From Episyrphus balteatus (lineage: Eukaryota > Arthropoda > Insecta > Diptera > Syrphidae), in NCBI RefSeq assembly GCF_945859705.1, contig NC_079134.1, forward strand, positions 14,673,545-14,737,544: 64,000 bases of DNA. Reading direction: 5' to 3'. Shown piece after piece: positions 47,656 through 57,540 of this stretch (its first letter is position 1; each line of letters opens with the position of its first letter). Below the pieces are notes generated by a model, which saw only the letters and a program-made list of their open reading frames with translations, was not told the origin of the DNA and did no database searches. A program made the position numbers and the translations under genes.

Positions 47656-47911
47656 TTGCCGGGTGCATTTCTGTTTTATGGACTAAAAATTTAATCTTGC
47701 TGGATATAGTTCACATTAGGTTTTTGTTTAAAAATCTATGTAAGTTGAGCTGAATATAAAAAATATTTGCGTTTTGACAAGGTGTCTCACGGATAAGTCA
47801 AGTGATGAGTCCAAGTGAGCTCTACCGGGTCGAAACGCCAATTTTTTGTTTGGACTGTTAATAATTTAACAAGGCCAATAAATATATACCTGCTATAATC
47901 TTAAAAAAAAA
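47656..47911 (+). mobile_element. Retroposon-like insert with AATAAA, A-tail and hammerhead relic
   Basis: The segment between two blocks of the palindromic element starts GCCGGGTGCATTTCTG and ends with CCAATAAATATATACC and then a run of ten A. A polyadenylation signal followed by an A-tail suggests an RNA-derived copy. It contains a hammerhead-like motif at 47781-47839. A clear target duplication was not identified. Confidence 0.45.
47781..47839 (+). ncRNA. Degenerate hammerhead-like motif
   Basis: GGUGU (47781-47785), cleavage C at 47786, UGAUGA (47803-47808), and GAAA (47832-47835) followed by CGCC are in hammerhead order. Stem III forms 5 pairs including one G-U. The first core base is G instead of C (47802), which breaks the essential C3-G8 pair, stem I does not form, and stem II has a U-U mismatch. 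It is therefore predicted to be inactive. As in the motif at 59-129, an upstream strand (GCGTTTTGAC, 47769-47778) is complementary to the 3' catalytic strand (GTCGAAACGC). Confidence 0.42.
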
Positions 47912-48492
47912 ATTATTATCACAACGAAAAGTTTCGTTAGCTAACGAATATTTTTTCGTAATTTAATTGAAATATTCATAAAATTTACGAAAAAATTCGT
48001 TAGCTAACGAAAGTTCTTTCATCAATTAATCAAAAAATACATAAAAATATCACCGTGTTTAATTAAATTTTACGTTAATTGATGAAAAACTTTCGTAAAG
48101 TGATGTAAAAATTCATTAATTCGCGATCGAAAATTTTAATGAAAAATTTCATTAAAATACGACAGTTTTCGTTACTTGATGAAGTTCTTCATTAACGTAT
48201 GAAAGCCATTTCGTTGAGCCAATTAAATTTTTCACCGGCTGAAAATTAATTAAATTTTCGTTGGCTCAACGAATTTTTTCGTTGTATTTACGTAAGGATT
48301 TGGTTCAGTGTACTTGCAGGGCAGCTGCTTCTGTAATCAATTTATATTGCAGGTTTTGAATGAACAACAACAACTTGTGTGTTACCACCAAGTTCATAGG
48401 CTGGAGTTATAGCTATTTCACGGGGACCAACCCGATCATCAGACTCCTTTCAGTTGTGCTAAGTCGCTTATGTTCAATTAATTTTGAAAATT

Positions 48493-48755
48493 GCCCGAGC
48501 GAGGCTTGAACTCACGACATAAATACTTACACTGCGATTCACTTGAATAAAGGCACACATTTCAGAAAAGAAAAAAGCAATTGGAGCTTTGGTAAGGTAA
48601 CTTACCAGATTCTAGATTTTGAAATTTCAAAAAGCAATTTATAACAAACAATATTAAAAAAACAAAAAGCCAAAACAGAAACCGTGTGGCTACAAGTTGC
48701 GTTTTTCTGCAACTCTTCACAAAACACTGTGATTCACTAGAATAAAGGCAGGCTA
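48493..48755 (-). mobile_element. tRNA-related SINE-like repeat, minus strand
   Basis: On the minus strand, 48554-48493 contains a box A-like CAAGTGAATCGCAGTGT and a box B-like GAGTTCAAGCCTCG. Upstream of it a ~170-bp block (AGTTGCAGAAAAACGCAACT, TTTCTGTTTTGGC) is bounded by a second copy of CCTTTATTC[T/A]AGTGAATC. The block and this word recur in the opposite orientation at 51500-51795. The element is dispersed and non-coding; a frame across it (48562-48885) is incidental. Confidence 0.5.
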
Positions 48756-49480
48756 TCAAATCGAGTAAAAATGATGAAAAACAGTGGATCAAAATTTTAA
48801 CCAAATATTTACCAAAGCTGTTTTTATTAACCACGAAAAAGGAGAAAATCGAAGTTTGCATTGAAAATGCATTTTCAGTGCACAATCCCGGACTAAAGAG
48901 GAGAAATTACTTAAAATGCTTGGCAACACCTTAAAAAGTAAGAAATTATAGTTTTCCATAACATTTACATTCGATGAATATGAAGACTAATCCAGTGATC
49001 TTTCGTGTTGATCTGCTATGCATCAGTCTTATTTCTATTGCTATGTAATTTCGGGCATTTATGTACCTTATGGAATGCTCATGACCAGGGATAGGATCTT
49101 GTGGACCTAAAAACTTAAAAAAAGGCAAAATAAAACTCCCAAAAAGGCATAAAAAGGCATTTATTGAGAGAAAAAATGAAATATAAAAATTAACTGTAGT
49201 AATTTGAACAATCATGATTTTTTTTTAAATTTCAGGTAACAAGCGCCTGTGATTGTCCCTTAAGAGTACTTTAAAGGGGCTAAAAGAATTCTCTACATCT
49301 GTAGAAACGAGTTGAGCCGAATTTAAGCACTTTTTTTCGAGGGTGCTGTTTTCAAATCAGTTATTCTTTTTTCTATTTTTTTTCGTTGCTGAGATATTCA
49401 CGTATTGTTTGACGTAAACACCAAATAGCATTTACGTCAAAATTTTTATTGCAATTTATGAAAATTTTGAGAATTGTTTT

Positions 49481-49572
49481 GACATACATACGTCGATGTT
49501 TTTTTTGACGTACAAACGACGATGTTTTTTTTGACGTACAAACGACGATGTTTTTTTTGACGTACAAACGTG
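49481..49572 (+). repeat. 26-bp tandem repeat
   Basis: Three to four units of GACGTACAAACGACGATG plus eight T start at 49507, 49533 and 49559, with a diverged unit before them. Confidence 0.85.
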
Positions 49573-49602
49573 TATGAACAAAAGAAACTTCTGATTTTCA
49601 TG

Positions 49603-49748
49603 GCGTATACGGCAAACTCATTTTGGACAAAAATTTAAATATTTTGAATACTAAACGAATTTCAGATGTCCAATTACATGTATGTAGAAAAGATAAATTT
49701 TAACTATGTATATATTAACTAAAAATCAAAAAATTGCCGTATACGGCA
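49603..49748. mobile_element. Small foldback with GCGTATACGGCA ends
   Basis: GCGTATACGGCAAA at the left pairs with TTGCCGTATACGGC at the right. GCCGTATACGGC is itself a perfect palindrome. About 145 bp, non-coding. Confidence 0.5.
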
Positions 49749-49755
49749 CTTAAAT

Positions 49756-49995
49756 ACTAGGGCGACGATATGCATACATGGCGCTGAAGCGAAACGAAAT
49801 TTTCCATACAAAATTTTCATACGAAATTTTCACGAAATTTTGAACGAAATAAAATTTGTTTTGTTTTTGCTTTAAGACTTATTTTCTGATGTTTTTTCTT
49901 GAATTTTTTTATTTGTGGTATTTTTTCTTTAATATGTTCGCTATTGACTTTGGAGACTTCAAAATTTTTCGTTTCGCTTCAGCTGCGTACTAGAC
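49756..49995. mobile_element. CTAGT-ended MITE, second copy
   Basis: The left part GCGCTGAAGCGAAACGAAAT and the right part TTTCGTTTCGCTTCAGC are inverted and flanked outward by ACTAG. This matches the MITE at 28472-28682. It lies inside the 1.73-kb hAT element. Confidence 0.6.
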
Positions 49996-50163
49996 GTAAG
50001 TTAGCTTGAGTAGTTAGCTTTTGAACGTGTCGGTTGCCGGCAGCGCAATAGAACGTAGAAGGCAATAAATGGTAGCAATAGCAAACAAACAAGTTGCATA
50101 GGTAGATCTTTTCACTCGAATTTGTTTGTGTGGGATAATTAGTGAATACTAAATATGGATATT

Positions 50164-50518
50164 CAGGCCTATCGAGGTATCCGTTCGGAGAAACGATGGC
50201 CCGTTCCGATCGGAACTTACATATCTTTCAAGGTATCCAGTTCTGAACAAAAAAATAAAGTATGCAATCGCATTCATTTGACGCATGTGTCAGAGCGATT
50301 TATTCAATAAATAAAAATCCTTAAAATATTCCGCAACTATTTCATGTCGGAGAATTTCCGATGAAATTCAAAGCACAACTGTCAAAAAATCTTTGTTGAA
50401 CACACTTCATCGCAATGCGTTGATAGGCGCCTAGTTTCATCGGAAGATTCTCCGATATGTCAATCAGAACGGATACCTCGATAGAAAATTTCTCCGAACG
50501 GATACCTCGATAGGGCTG
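50164..50518. mobile_element. 355-bp MITE with 30-bp inverted ends
   Basis: The left end CAGGCCTATCGAGGTATCCG and then TTCGGAGAAA is matched by the inverted right end with one change (CAGCCC). A second internal copy of ACGGATACCTCGATAG lies just inside the right end (50469-50484). The flanks TGGATATT and ATTATATT match at only 5 of 8 positions, so the target duplication is uncertain. CAG-type ends suggest hAT. Nested in the 1.73-kb element and probably young, given the near-perfect ends. Confidence 0.8.
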
Positions 50519-51499
50519 ATTATATTGAGAAAGTAATATATTGAGTAAATTATCTTTTTGTTTGTATATTTGAGTGTTTTGTGTGCAGGCATTGCCTTAA
50601 AGACGCTAAAAAGATAAAAACATAGGAAAAGGCAAAAAAAAGGCAATAACAGGAGAAAAGGCAAAAAAAGGCAATAACGAAAGAAAAGGCAAAAAAAGGC
50701 AAAATAAAATACATATATTTGGCACGAGGGGGACGTGAAACGTGTTTGTTTTTAATCTATAATGTCGTAGGATTAAGCAAGAAAAAAAGGCAAATTCCAC
50801 AACATCCTATCCCTGCTCATGACGTTTGCTTACCCATAGTATTAACCACAACGAAAGCTTCTACTGTTATTTGTTTGTCAAAGTTTTCGATTATTTTCGA
50901 ACCATGTAACTAAAACTTAATTGTTGCATATTATAAAAAATAATAATTGTTTCCTATTACACTTTTTAGCGACCTTTGTTGGTGATGCAAAAAATGTACC
51001 TCCTTTCTAAATCTAAGAAATAGGACTAATATCATTGTGGAACATTTTAGATGGTTTGTTTTCCATCCAAAAACCACTCACCACCCCATTTTTGTTTTCT
51101 TCAAATGCAACCGTAAATAATGAACTTTTTATTTTACCTTATTTGACCATAATAGTGGTCTTATTCTGTATTTTGAGGCTTTTTAAATATTGTACCCATT
51201 TTTAACTTCAGTGAAGGTACAAACCATCACACTAACATCAAATAAACACCACTTTTCGTTTGATTTTAGCGCCAACGTTTATGGAACGTGCAGCTAGTTT
51301 TTGTCTGGCTCTTTGTCTAGGTGCCTCATGCTTTACTTTTACATTAAATCACTAGTTTACGTTAATTTCAAAATATTCTCATAAAAATTTAGCGTATTTA
51401 CCAATACCAAGACTGTGCATAGTAGAAGTGCATTTTTAATGTTAGCTCCTTTTTTTGCATTTTCTGTGGTACCTATAATGGTAGGTCTTAGCGCAGATT

Positions 51500-51795
51500 T
51501 TGTTAAAATACACAAATTATTACAAAGTTGAACTTTTCTATACTAAAACTAATTTTATCCACGCTTTTTCATCATTTGAAAAAAAACAGTGTTTTGTGAC
51601 GACATGCGAAAAAACGCAACTAGTAGCCGAACGGTTTCTGTTTTTGGTTTTTTGTTTTTACAATATTGTTTGTAATAAGTTACTCTTTGAAAACCCAAAA
51701 CCGAAAATCTGTTAAGTTACCAAACCACAGCACCAATCGCTTTTATTTTTTGTAATTTTAGTGCCTTTATTCAAGTGAACCGCAGTGTATGTTTA
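51500..51795 (+). mobile_element. Second copy of the tRNA-related repeat, plus strand
   Basis: Shared text with 48493-48755 includes CGCAACT[A/T]GTAGCC, CGGTTTCTGTTTT, AGTTAC, CAAT[C/T]GCTTTT and TGCCTTTATTCAAGTGAA. The copy stops soon after box A-like text, so the box B half is missing. Confidence 0.5.
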
Positions 51796-52051
51796 GTTTA
51801 TATATTTGTTTGAAGAAAAGAAATTAAAGAAAAACTTTTTTTCTAAATAAACGGATCTATAATGATTTTCAAAAATATTTTTTTAAAACTATTTGCAATA
51901 GAAGAATTTAAAAACATGCTTACATAGTTTTGAGGTCAAAACCATTTAAGGAGAAGAAGAAACAAAGTTTAAAATTATTTCTTGAGTGTTCTACTTTTAA
52001 AAACAAAAATCAATTATGAATTTTTAAAACGTTTTAATATTCCACGCAATT

Positions 52052-52241
52052 CACCGGCACACAAAAAAAAGTGTCATGTAGGTACCAGGAACCAGACCTA
52101 TCTTTCTATATGTTTTTGGAGTGCGTTTTGCCCGGTCACCATCCAGTTTTGAGAAAAATGTAAAAAAGACTTTCTTTTTTTTTTTTTTTTTTTGCATTTT
52201 ACTCAAAACTGGAGGGTGACTTTTGTTTTTGTGTGCCGGTG
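52052..52241. mobile_element. 190-bp foldback MITE with CACCGGCACAC ends
   Basis: CACCGGCACACAAAAA and TTTTTGTGTGCCGGTG are perfect inverted ends, flanked by ATT on each side (52049-52051, 52242-52244). A second inverted pair lies inside: GGTCACCATCCAGTTTTGAG against CTCAAAACTGGAGGGTGAC. A 24-base T-run sits in the loop. Confidence 0.75.
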
Positions 52242-52246
52242 ATTAA

Positions 52247-52290
52247 CATAAGAGCAAGTACGTGCAAGTACAGTGTTGTATTTTATATTT
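52247..52290 (+). repeat. Orphan right end of the AAGTACGTGC family
   Basis: CATAAGAGCAAGTACGTGCA followed by GTACAGTGTTGTATTTTAT matches the family's right end and directly abuts the MITE at 52052-52241. Confidence 0.55.
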
Positions 52291-55200
52291 TACATAAAGA
52301 CAGTAACTTTTACGTGATTTCGCTTGTAATTATTATGAGCTGAAAATTGCTGAGAAACCAACGGATTTAATTGCACCACATAGAAAAGACAGTAGAAAAT
52401 CCCCTGTATATTAACAAAAAATATTTTTTTTTCCTTGCACAGTTTAAATAGTTTACAAATTTTATTTTTGGTTTTATGAAATTCTATGAAAATCATGTAG
52501 GTACAATAAATTTTGAGTAGAATTTGAAACGGCAACAATAAATTCAAGTTACCCGACCCATGAAGAGTGCTTCATATAAAAACATTCAAACAATAAAAAA
52601 ATGAGTGTCTTTCATTGGTAATTATTTATCGACACATAAAATACACTGAAACACAAATAAAATGCACTAATCCCTTAAAAAAAAAAAAAAACTTTCTAAA
52701 AAGATGAAATTCATTAAGTTATAATGTATATATATATTTAGTATTTACCGTGTCGATTTTGGTAATTTGATTTCGGTCAATTTCCCTTTCACAGAATCAC
52801 TTGGGATGGAATTGTCGAGAGATATCACCGTTTGTCTTATTTATTTTTACGTTTTATATTTGAAAAGCCTGTTAATTGAGTTAGGTATTGTGCTTTGAGA
52901 TTTGGATTTTCGCTATATATGTGGCGAAATTTGCAGTGAATGTTATCTTCTGGATTTTTCTAAGGCTCATAGTCGTACCTACTTGGTGGGCTCCAAATAA
53001 TACCGGCGCTTCTAGAAATCATTGTGATTCGTTTATCGTAAGAAAATATTATTTCGTGCAGTTTAAAGTTATTCCGCTTAATGGCAGCTTCTTAACTTAT
53101 GTCAAGGTTATCAATAGTTCTATAGACTAGATTAAAAAAGTAAGTATAAATTAAAAAAAAAAAAGAAGGCTACATTACATAAAGTAGCGTATTCAAGTTT
53201 GGGCCTCAACTCTTTCGTTTCAAATTTTTCTTCATAATTTCCTTTTAATTGGACGTTTGAAGGGAGAACAAGGGATTTGTTGGATAAATACAATCGATGG
53301 GTGCAGAATCCCTTACAAATTTCAAAATGTGTTTTAGAAAATCCTTTTAATTAATATGTGAAGCTGTGAGAAACTCAAATGTTTTCTTCGACAAATGAGA
53401 GTACTTTTCGTAGTACTTTTCGTTTTATAACAGTAACATCATTAAACGAATAACGCTGGTATAAAGGAAAAACAAATAATCTGCTAGCAAGACTCTACGA
53501 ATCACACACTTAAAACAAAAATAATAAAATTAAAATTTGTCTGCAATTCGTTCCATGCTTTTTCTGATTTAGCAGAAATATAGAGAAACTCACTGTGATT
53601 ATTTTCTAAAAAAACCCTCACCCAATTTATATGCAAACTTCATTCTAATTAAAGAGATAGAGTTCAAAAGTTCAGATCATCAAAAGGGAAAAATTTTTTT
53701 CTTTTTCTATTAGAACCATAAATTCAATTAAAAAATGTTAACATCAAACAGAACTTTGTTGGAAGAATCTTTCTTTAACACACTCACACATGATTAACTG
53801 TGCTATTAACCCTTGCTGCTTTCAAAAGCCTCACTCCACTAACCCTTTTGCTTAGTCTTGTGTATAAAGACCGTTTCTCTTAGTTGGCATTTGTTAAAAA
53901 AATATAAGTCTTCTCCTGTTTCCGACAGACTTTTTTTTGAATTTCCTTTGACTTCAGAAAAAAAAAATTAGAAAGAAAAACACATGTGAGAATCCTTTTA
54001 AATACTCAAACCCCTTTTAACTCCAACCTCTACTCGTATCTCTTATTCAAATGTCGCTTTCAAATGCCGACATTTCGAAAAAGAAAATTGTGCAGTTTTT
54101 CAAACATTTTTATTTGTGTTCTTTTTTATTGTTAATGAAAATGCCTTCAAAACGAATATGACAAGGACAATCAAGTCGCAAAAGAAAACGACCCCACTTT
54201 GTAGTTCACACCTGTGGCGACTGGCGGCGAGGCGACCGACACACTGTGGATCGACACCCTTCTGTTGTATGTGTGTGTTCTGGACACACTGTCTTTGTGC
54301 GAAATCCTTTAATCCTTTAAATGCGACACGACACCCACAAAAAACTCACAACAAAAACCCAACACAAAAAGTTCAACTTTCAAAACGTTCACAGAGGTGG
54401 TTGCAGAACTGAAGAAGAACAAAAGACGAACCAACAAACCTTCGCCGAACTGTTTGTTGAGGGGGTGTGAAAGTGAATACCCTACTCTTACACGATGACC
54501 ATATCTAACGGTATGTATGAAGTAAGTGTTCACATTTATTTTTTTCACTCCGACCAACACCCTGGACCTGAAACTGAACAAAAAAAAATGAGAAACTGAA
54601 CTTAACTCACCAAGTAATGACCCAAGGGTATTTAATTAAAATTATTTATGCTTTTGTCACACACAAATAAATCTCCGCTTACAATTAGTTCGGACGGTTG
54701 GTTACCCAACAAACGATGGAAGGAGCGGGTGTTGTCGACTATATACGACACGTCGACGGGCGTTGATACGCAATATGGGGATGATGGCCTTGGGGGGTGT
54801 GTGCTCTCTCTGTATTGTGCATCCCCCTGGTGATAGCAAGTGAACCTTGAGCTGGTCAAATGGTTTTATTGTGATTTTTGTTGGCGCGCATTTTATTTTC
54901 AATCGGTTTTTTTGGTTCAAAATGTGGGGTGAGGGGTCGAATGATTACACGGTGCAGGTGACTATATAAATGTATAGAGCATGTGTGTGTGTGGTGTCCT
55001 TTTGTATCGTTTTTGCGTGATATATTTAAACGGATGGGATGACCGTTAATTGCGATCTACCCAGGAGATATTTGGCCATGTAATTGAATGGAAAGTAATT
55101 AAATTTGATTTTTTTTTTTTTGTATCTGCACTCTTTTGGTCATATAGAGTCATTTTATGAGAGAATGAATCGAGATTTAACGGTTTGTTGAGCTGACAAA

Positions 55201-55385
55201 TTGTCATAAAAGTGCATAAAGTGACAGATAGTGGAAACATTTTATTTCTGTCTATTATAAGCCGCTTTGATTTAGTTAGTGCTGAATATATACAAAAATA
55301 TTTAAAGGCTACATTTTCATTTTGAAAATTATAAGCCCTAGTTTTCATTCAGCACATTCGTCGAAAAACTACCGCCAAATATAGA
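52291..55385. other. Unique DNA, no confident gene
   Basis: The island at 54160-54850 has higher GC and low repeat content (GGCGACTGGCGGCGAGGCG, GTCGACTATATACGACACGT). Frames of 60-98 codons on both strands overlap each other here, which argues against any one being coding. It might be an untranslated exon or regulatory DNA. The remainder is AT-rich and featureless. Confidence 0.4.
53194..53220 (-). other. Isolated 26-bp motif, copy 5, diverged
   Basis: The minus strand reads AAACGAAAGAGTTGAG then GCCCAAACTTG. The first 16 bases match the family closely and the second half is altered. Confidence 0.6.
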
Positions 55386-56062
55386 GCTTCATCAAGTTTA
55401 AAGTGTGTTGAGCGAGCCACATATCGGATGAGACTTCATAATATAAAGTCTTCTTGCTGAATTAGAACTTCATGAAGTAGAATGCGTGCGAATTAAGGCC
55501 TCATAACGGCTGAGACTTCATGAAATGAAAATTCTTCGTGCTGAATTAGGAATTCATTAAGCTGAATGCTTGCGAAATAAAGCCTCATTAAGGATGAGAC
55601 TTCATGAAATAAAAATTCTTCATGCTGAATTAGGACTTTGTGAAGCTGAATGCGTACGAAGTAAGACCTCATAGCAGATGAGACTTCATGAAATAAAAAT
55701 TCTTCATGCTGAATTAGAACTTCATGAAGCTAAATGCATACGAAGTAAGGCCTTATAGCAGACGATACCTCATGAAATAAAAATTCTTCATGCTGAATTA
55801 GAATTTTATGAAGCTGAATGCATACGAAGTAAGGCCTCATAGCAGATAAGACTTCATGAAATAAAAATTCTTCATGCTGAATTAGAACTTCATGAAGCTG
55901 AATGCGTACGAAGTAAGGCCTCATAGCAGATGAGACTTCATGAAATAAAAATTCTTCATGCTGAATTAGAACTTCATGAAGCTGAATGCATACGAAGTAA
56001 GGCCTCATTACGGATCATACTTCTTGAAATTGAATGTCTGCATGCTGAATAAGGCATCATGA
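55386..56062. repeat. 84-bp tandem array, about 8 units
   Basis: ATTCTTCATGCTGAATTA recurs at 55531, 55615, 55699, 55783, 55867 and 55951, exactly 84 bases apart, with diverged outer units on each side. Each unit holds several TTCATGAA palindromes and the words GAAGTAAGGCCTCAT and GATGAGACTTCATGAA. Since 84 is divisible by 3, the minus strand keeps a frame open over three central units (28-residue period), but edge units contain stops. A short satellite-like array rather than a gene. Confidence 0.95.
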
Positions 56063-57050
56063 ACCCTGTATGTCTGAATTTAAGAAAAGATTATCAAACT
56101 TTCGATTTAAAGAAATACAATTTCTACAGTGCCCGAAGAAAAATATCAAAGCCATATGGAAAATAATTCAGTAATTTGTTTACTATAAACAAAAAATGTT
56201 CATTATGAAGTGAAAATTGCTTTGCATCCATCAGGTGTGACTGTTTTGCAATTAATTAAAATTTGCAAAAATGAAAATACGCATTTATACCTGGTACCGG
56301 GTGTAGTTTAGTTATAAATTTAGCAATATAAAGATGTGTAGGAAGGTAAAACTTGAATTATCTTACTTTTTCTTTTACTTATACGCGAGTATATAGACTT
56401 TCGCATTAAGAAAGTCTTCATCGCGAGTCATTTAAAACGAAATTAAATGCAATAACTCTCCTGTCATCCTTGCAAACAAATTAATCTCGTAAATAATTTT
56501 AAAGGCTGCTAGTAGTTATATATACTGATGTTGATATAGTTCCGTTTTCCTCGTGTGTTTCGCATTCAGGTATAATTTGCCTGCTGAATAGTTTAATAAT
56601 GTTGCATAGCTATATAGCAATCTCATCCATTTTTCGCATTTTTATTTAATATCTTCTTACAAAACGACTACGACGACGACGATCAAAGAAAAAAGCAACA
56701 GATGCAACAGACGGATTCACTTCTACGACGACGACGATGTGATGCTATACAAAAAGTCAATCAATTTATTTATGCTGATGATCTTGATTGTTTCAGGTTG
56801 CTTTTTGCTCATGATGATGAATTCCTGTCACGTTCGATGGTTTTAATATTTGCTGATTCCTGTGAGACTTGAATGTAAATTAAATGAAAAGAAGAAAAAA
56901 AATTATTATGGATCCTGATGAGGGCGTTGCCTTAAACACTACATCACACAGACAGAAATCTGGATGAATGGGTATGAAATAGTTGCACAAAATTGATGCG
57001 AAAGAAACTAAATGCGCAAATAAAATTATAAATTTAGTATAGGCAAGGAA
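56063..57050. other. Spacer with CGA microsatellites
   Basis: GACGACGACGA runs occur at about 56668-56682 and 56727-56741. CCTGATGAGGGCGTTGCC near 56923 looks superficially like a hammerhead half but lacks the GAAA arm. No gene is seen. Confidence 0.5.
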
Positions 57051-57059
57051 GGCTAAATA

Positions 57060-57540
57060 GAATCAGAGATATAAAAATATCAATTAAAAAAAAAATGTAT
57101 TTGAAACTTAAAAAAAAAATATTTATTGCAACTGAAAAAAATTTGCATAAAAAAAAATATTTATTTCAACTGAAAAAAAAAATAGCTTTAAAAAAATTTG
57201 TATTGCAATTGAAAAATATCCACATAAAAAAAAAAATATTCATTGCAAATAAACAAATTTTGCATTAATAAAATTGTTAACAACTGAAAAATATTTGCAT
57301 TGAAAGTGAAATTTTTATTGCAAATAATAATATTTATTTTGCATTAAGAAAAAAATTTGTTTGCAAATAAGATATTTTCTGCATGGAAAAAAAGTTTTAG
57401 ATTAATTTTTTTTTTTTTTTAAATATTCTTCGAATTTATGGCCAAATAGCCAAAATTTTAAGAAATTCGACGAATTTTTTTTATTTTTTTTTTCAATTTG
57501 TAATGGAAAACAAATGCATTAAAAAAATGATTTTTTACAA
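57060..57540. repeat. Diverged short tandem repeat
   Basis: Units of roughly 40-50 bases with TTTGCAT, A-runs, ATATTTATTGCAA and CTGAAAAA recur six to eight times with much divergence. Confidence 0.5.

Larger units (their letters stand above)
47239..48310. mobile_element. Palindrome-rich TA-flanked TIR element (1072 bp)
   Basis: The ends CACTGAA and TTCAGTG are inverted, with TA on each side (47237-47238, 48311-48312). The interior is filled with near-palindromic words: TTCGTTGGCTCAACGAAA, TTCGTTAGCTAACGAA and TTCATTAATTGATGAAA. These occur many times in both halves (about 47290-47650 and 47925-48290), giving a dense set of possible hairpins. The centre 47656-47911 is unrelated and looks like a retroposed insertion with a poly-A tail. 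No transposase frame. Confidence 0.65.
49086..50815. mobile_element. 1.73-kb hAT element with perfect 8-bp duplication
   Basis: The left end CAGGGATAGGATCTTGTGGA and the right end, inverted, CAGGGATAGGATGTTGTGGA differ at one base in 20. CTCATGAC flanks both sides exactly (49078-49085 and 50816-50823), the hallmark of hAT transposition. AAAAAGGCA is repeated at both ends in the subterminal 100-250 bases (for example 49119-49165 inside the left and 50630-50705 near the right). No intact transposase is seen. Nested inside are a 26-bp tandem array and three foldbacks, listed separately. Confidence 0.88.

Noticed and set aside
49481..49572. 26-bp tandem repeat as a CRISPR array
   Set aside because: Units are contiguous without spacers, in eukaryotic transposon DNA.
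48562..51715. Similar frames at 48562-48885 (minus) and 51500-51715 (plus), sharing KTQLVA and RFLF
   Set aside because: They lie across inverted copies of a tRNA-related repeat. The shared residues reflect nucleotide identity, with no known domain.
55730..56008. 92-codon minus-strand frame with 28-residue repeats
   Set aside because: It follows from the 84-bp tandem unit being divisible by 3. Outer units contain stops and nothing suggests expression.
56920..56945. CCTGATGAGGGCGTTGCC as a hammerhead half
   Set aside because: No GAAA follows at the required place (TTAAA instead), and no GUC-bearing partner strand is found.
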